From Heritagella caecorum (lineage in GTDB: Bacteria; Bacillota; Clostridia; Oscillospirales; Acutalibacteraceae), in the NCBI GenBank assembly GCA_904419035.1, contig CAJFQL010000112.1, positions 1 through 5,144 of the forward strand: a stretch of DNA of 5,144 nt. Reading direction: 5' to 3'. The position numbers and the translations under genes were made by a program. Under the pieces are notes generated by a model. The model was not told the origin of the DNA. It worked only from the letters and a program-made list of their open reading frames with translations, and did not search any database. Below, piece after piece: positions 1 to 5,144 of this stretch. How positions within the stretch are numbered: position 1 is the first letter of the stretch; each line of letters opens with the position of its first letter.

Positions 1-2
1 CT

Positions 3-665
3 GAAGGCTACTGCCCCAGCACCATCAACGCCATGCTGGGCGGCCTGAACTGTTTCCTTACCTTCGCGGGCTGGCAGGAGTGTCAGGTGAAAGCCCTGCG
101 TCTTCAGCGGCAACTATTTCGGGATGACAACCGGGAGCTGACCCGTGCCGAGTATGACCGCCTGATCGCCGCCGCCCACGCCATGGGCCGGGAGCGGCTG
201 GCCCTGCTGATGGAGACCATCTGCGCTACCGGCATCCGGGTAAGCGAGGTAAAGTATCTCACCGTGGAGGCCACAGAGCGCGGCAGGGCGGAAATCGCCC
301 TGAAGGGCAAGATCCGCACCATCCTGATCCCTGGCAAGCTGCGGAGGAAACTGCTGAAATACGCCCGGAAAAATAAAACCGCCTCCGGCGAGATCTTTCT
401 CACCAGAAACGGAAAAGGGATAAGCCGGAAACAAATCTGGGCGGAGATGAAAGCCATCTGTGAAAAGGCAGGGGTCGCGCCCTCCAAAGTGTTCCCCCAC
501 AACCTGCGCCACCTGTTCGCCCGGACGTTTTACAAGGTCTGCCGGGATGTGGCGAAACTGGCCGATGTGCTGGGCCACAGTAGCATCGAGACCACCCGGA
601 TCTATCTCATCTCCACCGGCGCGGAACACGCCAGCCTGCTGGAGCGGCTGGGTCTGGTAGGATAG
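3..665 (+). CDS. Tyrosine recombinase (phage-type integrase), 5'-partial
   Basis: This is a site-specific DNA recombinase of the tyrosine integrase family, which cuts and rejoins DNA through a covalent 3'-phosphotyrosine. The reading frame is open from base 3 to the TAG at 663-665, so the gene starts outside the window. The ATG at 33 is internal, because residues before it (GYCPSTIN) match the end of an N-terminal SAM-like core-binding domain. Counting from that ATG, the catalytic set is complete: Arg69 in ATGIRVSEV, Lys93 in the KGK beta-hairpin, His156 and Arg159 in HNLRH, His182 in LGHSS, and the nucleophile Tyr191 in TRIY. About 220 residues are visible; family members usually have 280-330, so roughly 60-110 are missing. 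The C-terminus is normal. A 10-bp inverted repeat overlaps its last codons. A paralogue without the active site follows 300 bases downstream. Whether it acts as element integrase, Xer-like resolvase or DNA invertase cannot be told from this fragment. Confidence 0.92.
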   Translation, partial: EGYCPSTINAMLGGLNCFLTFAGWQECQVKALRLQRQLFRDDNRELTRAEYDRLIAAAHAMGRERLALLMETICATGIRVSEVKYLTVEATERGRAEIALKGKIRTILIPGKLRRKLLKYARKNKTASGEIFLTRNGKGISRKQIWAEMKAICEKAGVAPSKVFPHNLRHLFARTFYKVCRDVAKLADVLGHSSIETTRIYLISTGAEHASLLERLGLVG

Positions 666-691
666 GACAAACTTCATAAAATGTCCTATCC
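660..691. repeat. Perfect 10-bp inverted repeat overlapping the integrase stop codon
   Basis: GGATAGGACA at 660-669 is exactly reverse-complemented by TGTCCTATCC at 682-691, with a 12-base AT-rich spacer. The left arm contains the integrase TAG stop (663-665). There is no T-run after the right arm (the next bases are CAACTGAAAC), so it is a poor intrinsic terminator. Paired arms of about 10 bp around a short AT-rich spacer resemble the core site of a tyrosine recombinase, although a 12-base spacer is longer than the usual 6-8. It could also be an mRNA 3'-end stabilising stem. Confidence 0.6.
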
Positions 692-713
692 CAACTGAAA
701 CCCCATCTGTAGA

Positions 714-738
714 GTACATAATTATTAAAATTATTTTA
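714..738. other. AT-rich island with a 9-base-period direct repeat
   Basis: Almost every base here is A or T, in a GC-rich setting. AATTATT occurs at 720-726 and again at 729-735, nine bases apart. Such an island could be a flexible or easily melted segment of a recombination site, an UP element or a -10 region. No well-spaced -35 box is seen, so a promoter call is not made. Confidence 0.4.
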
Positions 739-765
739 GCACGAAATCTGTTGGAACGCAAGAAG

Positions 766-829
766 CCGACCAGGTTCGAGCATGACAAAAAAGGCCAAAC
801 TGGTGAAATTTTTGTTTGGCCCTGGTTGG
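766..829. repeat. Composite inverted repeat (two stacked stems)
   Basis: The inner stem is GGCCAAAC (793-800) paired with GTTTGGCC (814-821), perfect over 8 bp around a 13-base loop. The outer stem is CCGACCAG (766-773) paired with CTGGTTGG (822-829), complete over 8 bp if one G-T pair is allowed. On the 5' side the two stems are separated by about 19 unpaired bases that include an A-run; on the 3' side they are directly adjacent. A folded single strand of this kind could be a structured RNA leader, a recombination site or a dispersed palindromic repeat. No T-run follows, so it is not an obvious terminator. Confidence 0.5.
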
Positions 830-842
830 TGTGCCCATTTTT

Positions 843-875
843 CCGCTCCGTGCATTGCATGGAGCGGGTTTCTTC
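843..875 (+). terminator. Terminator-like GC-rich hairpin
   Basis: CCGCTCCGTGC (843-853) pairs with GCATGGAGCGG (857-867): 10 Watson-Crick pairs and one G-T pair around a 3-base loop (ATT). It is followed by GTTTCTTCT, a moderately T-rich tail. This fits a rho-independent terminator on the + strand, which would separate the integrase transcript from the downstream unit. The tail is not a clean T-run, so termination may be partial. On the other strand the flank is A-rich, so it is not bidirectional. Confidence 0.5.
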
Positions 876-918
876 TGTCTGCCTGATCTTTAGAGCAAGG
901 GCAGCCAGAACGCTAAGA

Positions 919-936
919 ACAATTTATGAAAATTGT
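919..936. promoter_or_regulatory. Operator-like perfect palindrome upstream of the paralogue gene
   Basis: ACAATTT and AAATTGT form a perfect 7-bp inverted repeat around ATGA, about 30 bases before the ATG at 967. The size and position suit a dimeric repressor or activator site, and the AT-rich centre could overlap a -10 element. No matching -35 is evident. It could also be a chance palindrome in AT-rich sequence. Confidence 0.35.
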
Positions 937-955
937 CGCAAACAGGAACGGGAAT

Positions 956-961
956 GGGGGG
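956..961 (+). promoter_or_regulatory. Ribosome binding site supporting the start at 967
   Basis: A run of six G (GGGGGG) lies 5 bases before the ATG at 967. It is not a textbook AGGAGG, but it is placed correctly and favours this start over in-frame starts further upstream, such as the ATG at 859 inside the hairpin. Confidence 0.45.
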
Positions 962-966
962 TCCAC

Positions 967-1827
967 ATGACACAAACGGCAGAAGAATATTCCCTGCCTG
1001 ACCGTACCGGGCAGAATGATCCCTGCCTCAGATGGGAGCAGGCAGAAGCCTATCTGGATCATCTGCAAAAACGGGGCCGCACTCCGGAAACCATTAAAAC
1101 ATACCGGCGGAATCTGCTGATACTTTTCAGGGCATTGCCGGAAGACGGGCGGCTCGACCATACGGCGCTGGCCCGCTGGAGGGATGCAATGGTGGCTCGG
1201 GGCTACACACCCCGGACCATCAATGTGCAGCTGGCCTCGGCCAATGGCTTTTTAGAGTACCTCGGCCTGCGGGATTACCAGCTGCCCCTTCGACTGAAAC
1301 CGTCGGAAGACGATATACAACCGGAGCTGACCCGGAACGAATACCTCCGTCTGCTTTCCACGGCACGGGCACTGGGCAAGGAGCGGACTTACTTCCTGGT
1401 GAAGGTCTTTGCTGTCCTGGGGCTGTCGGTCCATGATTTGCCAAACCTTACGGTAAAGGCGGTTGAAGCTGGGACACTTATGGCAACCGCCAATCGTTCC
1501 CACCAGATCATCCGTATCCCGAACAGCCTGCAAGCGGAACTGCGGGACTACCTTCAGCGGGAGGGGATACAGAGCGGGCCGGTGTTCCGTACCCGGAACG
1601 GTAAGACCGTCAATCGAACGGCTGTGACCGGCTGTATCCAGCAGTTGGCCAGAGACGCACGGGTAGCGCCGGAGAAGTGCAACCCCCGCTGCCTGCGGAA
1701 GCTGTGCCAGTCCACGCGAGAGAGCGTTCAGCAGAATATTTCCCTGCTGGTGGAACAGGCGCTGGACCGGCTGCTGGAGCAGGAACAGATAACGGCTGGC
1801 TGGGAGGTGAGCGACTATGACAAGTGA
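967..1827 (+). CDS. Catalytically dead tyrosine recombinase paralogue
   Basis: This is a 286-residue protein with the integrase fold. Residues about 20-100 form the helical SAM-like DNA-binding domain (LDHLQKRGRTPETIKTYRRN, then GYTPRTINVQLASANGFLEYLG). Residues about 118-250 align with the catalytic domain of the upstream integrase: ELTRNEYLRLL matches ELTRAEYDRLI, and the FxTRNGK stretch is shared. Active-site residues are missing. The first Arg is Ser154 (GLSVHDL against GIRVSEV), the hairpin Lys is Ser178, and the box II HxxR is RCLR (His replaced by Arg241, Arg244 kept). The tail carrying the last His and the Tyr is replaced by a helical, Gln/Glu-rich end. It should still bind DNA but not cut it. 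The ATG at 967 is chosen because the recognisable domain begins soon after it and a G-rich ribosome site precedes it. The next gene overlaps its end by 11 bases. A regulatory or architectural role is inferred; gene decay is the alternative, although the frame is intact. Confidence 0.85.
   Translation: MTQTAEEYSLPDRTGQNDPCLRWEQAEAYLDHLQKRGRTPETIKTYRRNLLILFRALPEDGRLDHTALARWRDAMVARGYTPRTINVQLASANGFLEYLGLRDYQLPLRLKPSEDDIQPELTRNEYLRLLSTARALGKERTYFLVKVFAVLGLSVHDLPNLTVKAVEAGTLMATANRSHQIIRIPNSLQAELRDYLQREGIQSGPVFRTRNGKTVNRTAVTGCIQQLARDARVAPEKCNPRCLRKLCQSTRESVQQNISLLVEQALDRLLEQEQITAGWEVSDYDK
1802..1810 (+). promoter_or_regulatory. Strong ribosome binding site of the small gene
   Basis: GGGAGGTGA lies 6 bases before the ATG at 1817, inside the 3' end of the paralogue gene. 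It is the best ribosome site in the window and supports translation of the small downstream gene from the same message. Confidence 0.7.
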
Positions 1828-2074
1828 CGCACTGACATTGCCCCTGCTGGAATTTTTACAGTATAAGGCCGGATGCACCTATCTGTCCGACCTGAAATCC
1901 ATAAACGGTTGGCAGCGGGCGCGGCTGGCCCGCGTACTGGAGCAGATTCCGGCGGATGCGGCGGATCTCCACACCTGGAACGACGCGCTGGACTATCTGG
2001 CCCAGGCTCCGCCTGCAAATACTGCGGAGGCGGCCAGGGAGCGGCTGATTGCCGCTTTGACAAAAACTGCTTGA
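1817..2074 (+). CDS. Small hypothetical protein (85 aa), coupled to the dead recombinase
   Basis: I do not recognise a named family. The 85-residue protein is predicted soluble, with no signal peptide or membrane segment. It appears mostly helical: a first helix around LLEFLQYKAG, a segment LSDLKSINGWQRARLARVLEQIP, then WNDALDYLAQ, and a final helix EAARERLIAALTK. It holds a single Cys and three Trp/Tyr-containing patches that could form a small helical core. Its ATG overlaps the end of the paralogue gene by 11 bases and a strong ribosome site precedes it, so it is probably translationally coupled. It ends 22 bases before the surface-protein gene. The context suggests an accessory factor of the recombinase pair, such as a directionality or regulatory partner, or a regulator of the surface gene. 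That is inference only. Codon use is like its neighbours and the reading frame is clean, so it is probably a real gene. Confidence 0.75.
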   Translation: MTSDALTLPLLEFLQYKAGCTYLSDLKSINGWQRARLARVLEQIPADAADLHTWNDALDYLAQAPPANTAEAARERLIAALTKTA

Positions 2075-2077
2075 AAA

Positions 2078-2084
2078 AGGGGAG
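2078..2084 (+). promoter_or_regulatory. Ribosome binding site of the surface-protein gene
   Basis: AGGGGAG begins 3 bases after the stop of the small gene. It lies 12 bases before the ATG at 2097, slightly longer than ideal. There is no room for a separate promoter in this 22-base gap, so the surface gene is probably read from the upstream message. Confidence 0.55.
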
Positions 2085-2096
2085 AAAAACAGAACT

Positions 2097-5000
2097 ATGG
2101 ACAAGCGATGGAAACGGTCTTTGGCTCTGCTGATGACCGTTGTGATGCTGCTGGGGCTTCTGCCCACCGCAGCATTTGCGGCGGAGGAGGGGAATGAGGG
2201 CCTGATGCCTACAGAGGAGCCGCAGTCAGAGGAGAGCATCCCTGTGGAAGCGGCCCCTGCCGCGGGACCGGCTCGGGCTGGAGAACCGGTGACAGATTGG
2301 AGCGATTTGCAAAGTAAAATCGACGGGGGCGGATCCATTGCGGTCAGCCTGCCAGCGGAATTGACAAGCGATGGCACCATCACAATTCCTGCAGACACAG
2401 ATGTGACTATCTCTGCGGCAGAGGATGGCACAACGCTGACTATCGGGAGCGCTGATGCGTTCCAGGTTAGTGGCAGCCTGACGCTGGAAGGGACGATCAT
2501 AGTCGCCGCAGACGAAGATGAACTGGAGGCGGGCTTCCTCAGCATCGAGGCGGGCGGCACCGCAAACTTAAACGGTGCGGTTTACGTGGGAGAGGACATC
2601 ATCTCCAGTGAAAGCCTGATCGTCTGCAGCGGCACGCTGACCATGGAGGAAGGCGGTGCGGTGTCGGGGTACACCACGAACGACATGTCAGAGCAGCCTG
2701 CGGCTATCGTTGTCAGCGGTGAAAACGCTGCGTTTACCATGACCGGCGGCGAGATCTCCGACAACATTCAGACTGGCGGCGCCAACAGTATCAAGGGCGG
2801 CGCGGTGCAGATTCTTGAGGGCGCTCAGTTCAAGATGAACGGCGGCAAAATCACCGGAAACAATGTGTATTCGGACGATAAAAAGTCTAGCATTGTGGTC
2901 AAGGGCGGCGGCGTGTATGTGGATGGCAGTACCATGACCATGACCGATGGTGAGATCTCCGGCAATATGGCCTATCAGGGCGGCGGCGTGTATCTTACCG
3001 GCGAAGGAACAAGCTTAATTATGACTGGCGGAAAGATCAGTGAAAATATTTTGGCAAATTCCAGCAAAGCAACAGTTGCTGGCGGCGGCGTGTATGTCGG
3101 AAGCGGCTGCTCTCTTACCGTGGATTCTTTAGATCGCGATCATCCGGCAGAGATCAGCGGAAATCATGGTGTTCAATATAGAGGGTACGAGCAATATTTG
3201 GGTGGCGGCATATACATTTCCGGCGAAACCAGCAAGCTCGTTTTGGATGAAGCGGTTATCAGCGGCAACCGCGTGGTGATCAATGATGCCCACGGCGGCG
3301 GAGGCATTTATGCTAATAGAGGTGCCGAGCTGACCATTACGGACAGTGAGATCTCCAATAATTCCGCATTCCTTGACGACGCAAGCACCAGTTATGAATC
3401 CAGTGGCGGCGGTATCAACCTTAGGGACGATTGCACCCTGACAATGAGTGGCACCACGATTTCTGGCAACACTGCAAAGCTCGGCGGCGGACTCTGTTTG
3501 TGGGACTGTTCGGATGTTACGATCACCAGCTGCAATATAACTGGAAATAAAACACTGGGGACAAAGAGCTATCTTCCGGTAATTGGCGGAGGTATCTTCT
3601 ATAACTCCAGCGATGCGACACTGACTATTACAGGAACTGAGGATGCTCCAACTGTGATTTCCAGGAACGAGGCGGTGCAAGGCGGCGGGGGCCTTGCCAA
3701 TTTGGAAGGAACTGTAAAGATTGAGAATACCGACATCACCAACAACAAATCTTCTCAAGGCGGCGGCATCCATTCTCAGGACACGACTTCACTGACCAAC
3801 TGTACGCTTTCCGGAAATGACGGCAGCGGAGCTGGCGGGGCATTCAGTATTGACAGCGGTACCACGACCTTGACCGGCTGCACCGTCCAGGAAAACACCT
3901 CCAATGGCGAACAAGGCTGGGGCGGTGGCGCATATGTCGCAGGCACTCTGATTCTGGACGACACGAACTTTGTTGAGAACGCAGCGACCAACCGGGGAGT
4001 TGGCGGTGGCGTATATCTTGCTTCCGGCGGTACGCTGGAGATCAGGAACGGCTCATCTGTTTCCTCTAATACTGCCACTGAAGCCGGAGGCATTGCGAAC
4101 GTAGGAGGAACGGTAACATTTTCGGATGGTATGATCGCCAACAATGAGGCACTCATGGCCGGCGGTGTGGAGAACCTGGGGACTTTTACTATGTCCGGCG
4201 GCGCCATCACCGGCAACCGGGCCACCGGAACTTCCGCTGATAACGGAGAAGACGGCCTGGGTGTCGGCGGCGGCGTGGCGAACATCAGCGGTACCTTCAC
4301 CATGACGGGCGGCGAGATCCACAGCAATACTGCAACCACAGGTGCCAACGACTTCTATAACTGCGGCGAGGAAGATGACGGCGAGCAGGGCGGCGGCATC
4401 GACGTTGATGACAGCTGGGAAGGAGATCACAACATGGGGCTTGAGTCCCTATCCGCTCCTGTTCCCCGCGCGGATGACCACGGCACCTTCACGCTGTTGG
4501 CCGCTGAAACGTTCGGCTATGGCGGCTGGTTCGAGGACGAGCCGGATAACCGATATGAAGATGCGGATAACCCTGTGGAATATCAGGTAACTGAAAACGA
4601 TATTACAGAGCAATATCTAACCCTGGGTGAGCCAATGGAAACAGTCACCATTGAGATCCAGGACATGACCGCCTATACCGGCGGCGACTCCATGAGTGAC
4701 AAGAGTTTCCCCGAGGTGCGCTATCAGTTCACCGCAAGTGATCCAAGTGTTGATGTAGAGAAAATCAACTTCAAAATTGGAGAGCAGGAGTACAGTCTCG
4801 GAAACAATCTGGATAATGGGCATGTCCAAAAAGTCAGCGACGGTGTGTACGTGATTCCTGCCGCCACTGATGAAGGCGTCCTCCAGCTGCCCGTGGAGTA
4901 TACCCACGTTGACGATCCTGCAGGTAGCGAAGCAACTGACGACAGTGTGGCCGGCGAATACGAGGTCAGCCTTTCTGATGAGATTTTAACGGCGCTGGAA

Positions 5001-5144
5001 AAAGGCTACATCACCGCCTCCTATGAGGGGGCTGTGATGAACGTGACCTTTGAACCCGGCACCCTGACCGTGCGGAATGTGTCCGACCCGGAAGAGGTGC
5101 TGGACGATGTGGGCACCGTCGCAAAGGAGATCGTCACAGCTGAG
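2097..5144 (+). CDS. Large secreted surface protein with right-handed beta-helix repeats, 3'-partial
   Basis: The frame is open from the ATG at 2097 to the window edge (1016 codons, no stop). Residues 1-28 are a Sec signal peptide: basic start MDKRWKR, hydrophobic core, likely cleavage after AFA. An acidic, Pro/Ala-rich linker runs to about 62. Residues about 66-200 are beta-strand-rich and look like the first turns or cap of a beta-helix. Residues about 220-770 hold 18 repeats of 25-41 residues. Each has a GGG(V/I/A)Y-like turn (first at 234, last at 765), an LTM/LTI strand and an (I/V)SGN turn, giving an asparagine ladder from Asn223 to Asn744. These resemble the GGAI/GGG-type repeats of Chlamydia Pmp proteins and parallel beta-helix (pectate-lyase-like) adhesins. 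Residues about 830-1016 form a different, beta-rich region, possibly Ig-like or MBG-like, including TAYTGGDSMSDKSFPEVRY. No enzyme active site is evident. Adhesion or glycan contact is the likely role. The cell-wall anchor, if any, lies beyond the window. Confidence 0.9.
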   Translation, partial: MDKRWKRSLALLMTVVMLLGLLPTAAFAAEEGNEGLMPTEEPQSEESIPVEAAPAAGPARAGEPVTDWSDLQSKIDGGGSIAVSLPAELTSDGTITIPADTDVTISAAEDGTTLTIGSADAFQVSGSLTLEGTIIVAADEDELEAGFLSIEAGGTANLNGAVYVGEDIISSESLIVCSGTLTMEEGGAVSGYTTNDMSEQPAAIVVSGENAAFTMTGGEISDNIQTGGANSIKGGAVQILEGAQFKMNGGKITGNNVYSDDKKSSIVVKGGGVYVDGSTMTMTDGEISGNMAYQGGGVYLTGEGTSLIMTGGKISENILANSSKATVAGGGVYVGSGCSLTVDSLDRDHPAEISGNHGVQYRGYEQYLGGGIYISGETSKLVLDEAVISGNRVVINDAHGGGGIYANRGAELTITDSEISNNSAFLDDASTSYESSGGGINLRDDCTLTMSGTTISGNTAKLGGGLCLWDCSDVTITSCNITGNKTLGTKSYLPVIGGGIFYNSSDATLTITGTEDAPTVISRNEAVQGGGGLANLEGTVKIENTDITNNKSSQGGGIHSQDTTSLTNCTLSGNDGSGAGGAFSIDSGTTTLTGCTVQENTSNGEQGWGGGAYVAGTLILDDTNFVENAATNRGVGGGVYLASGGTLEIRNGSSVSSNTATEAGGIANVGGTVTFSDGMIANNEALMAGGVENLGTFTMSGGAITGNRATGTSADNGEDGLGVGGGVANISGTFTMTGGEIHSNTATTGANDFYNCGEEDDGEQGGGIDVDDSWEGDHNMGLESLSAPVPRADDHGTFTLLAAETFGYGGWFEDEPDNRYEDADNPVEYQVTENDITEQYLTLGEPMETVTIEIQDMTAYTGGDSMSDKSFPEVRYQFTASDPSVDVEKINFKIGEQEYSLGNNLDNGHVQKVSDGVYVIPAATDEGVLQLPVEYTHVDDPAGSEATDDSVAGEYEVSLSDEILTALEKGYITASYEGAVMNVTFEPGTLTVRNVSDPEEVLDDVGTVAKEIVTAE
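2904..3095 (+). repeat. Three identical 15-bp in-frame repeats in the beta-helix region
   Basis: GGCGGCGGCGTGTAT occurs at 2904-2918, 2979-2993 and 3081-3095, encoding GGGVY each time. The spacings are 75 and 102 bases, both multiples of three, so recombination between copies would remove 25, 34 or 59 residues without changing frame. Related but diverged copies continue to about 4400. Confidence 0.7.

Larger units (their letters stand above)
666..966. other. Structured intergenic region between the two recombinase paralogues
   Basis: This stretch of about 300 bases holds no convincing gene. It contains, in order, the right arm of the inverted repeat that overlaps the integrase stop, a 25-base AT-rich island at 714-738, a composite stem at 766-829, a terminator-like hairpin at 843-867 and a perfect 7-bp palindrome at 919-936. 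The reading frame of the downstream paralogue is open back to about 751, but that upstream part is low-quality peptide running through the hairpins and is probably not translated. The region is the natural candidate for a recombination site and/or the promoter-control region of the downstream unit. I could not find a convincing -35/-10 pair in it. Confidence 0.6.

Noticed and set aside
771..785. Possible tRNA T-arm remnant (GGTTCGAG) as an integration target
   Set aside because: The motif lacks a closing 5-bp T-stem and no acceptor, anticodon or D-arm can be built around it, so it is probably chance.
114..860. Long open frame on the minus strand across the integrase gene
   Set aside because: It lies opposite a confidently identified integrase, runs through intergenic hairpins and has no recognisable domain. 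Minus-strand openness is expected in GC-rich coding sequence.
751..966. Upstream extension of the dead recombinase to a start near 751 or 859
   Set aside because: The added peptide is Arg/Cys-rich without integrase similarity and is encoded across hairpins. The ATG at 967 has a placed G-rich ribosome site and a normal N-terminal domain begins soon after.
660..970. CRISPR array or integron-like cassette array
   Set aside because: The inverted repeats differ from each other in sequence and spacing. There are no regularly spaced identical direct repeats and no tandem cassettes.
1856..2560. Minus-strand open frame spanning the small gene and the start of the surface gene
   Set aside because: It crosses two well-supported + strand genes and the gap between them. 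Its Ser/Pro/Ala-rich translation is typical of a shadow frame.
3129..4348. Two minus-strand open frames of about 200 codons within the surface gene
   Set aside because: They result from the repetitive GGC/ATC/ACC codon use of the beta-helix gene. Their translations are low-complexity, and the + strand frame is continuous with a signal peptide.
4342..4590. Plus-strand 82-codon frame inside the surface gene
   Set aside because: It is a shifted frame within the continuous beta-helix coding sequence, with no ribosome site and low-complexity translation.

Overview
The window looks like an accessory locus from a moderately GC-rich gut-type Clostridia, most likely Oscillospiraceae-like (the Flavonifractor / Oscillibacter / Faecalibacterium neighbourhood). 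This is inferred from the GC-rich coding sequence with strong AGGAGG-like ribosome binding sites, the style of the signal peptide (basic start, Leu/Met/Val core, ending in PTAAFA) and the style of the surface protein. Nothing here fixes the genus. All four supported genes lie on the + strand.

Layout. (1) Positions 3-665 hold the C-terminal two thirds of a tyrosine recombinase (integrase) with a complete visible catalytic set. Its beginning lies outside the window. (2) Positions 666-966 are an approximately 300-base non-coding stretch packed with structure: a perfect 10-bp inverted repeat that overlaps the integrase stop codon, a 25-base AT-rich island, a composite two-part stem, a terminator-like GC-rich hairpin, and a small perfect palindrome. 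(3) Positions 967-1827 encode a paralogue of the first integrase. It keeps the fold and alignable motifs but has lost nearly every catalytic residue, including the tyrosine. (4) Positions 1817-2074 encode an 85-residue protein of unknown function whose start overlaps the end of the dead paralogue. (5) From 2097 to the window edge runs a large secreted surface protein (1016 codons visible, no stop). It has a signal peptide and about 18 coils of a right-handed beta-helix, marked by GGG(V/I)Y motifs and an asparagine ladder.

How the parts may work together. The dead paralogue, the small protein and the surface protein are tightly spaced (11-base overlap, then a 22-base gap) and probably form one transcription unit behind the structured intergenic region. 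The active-looking integrase sits upstream, with a hairpin and terminator-like element between it and the unit. The arrangement suggests a recombinase-linked surface-protein cassette. The intergenic inverted repeats could be the recombination site or regulatory elements, and the catalytically dead paralogue plus the small protein could be accessory or regulatory partners. That working model is inference; what the sequence shows directly is the gene order, the residue losses and the inverted repeats.
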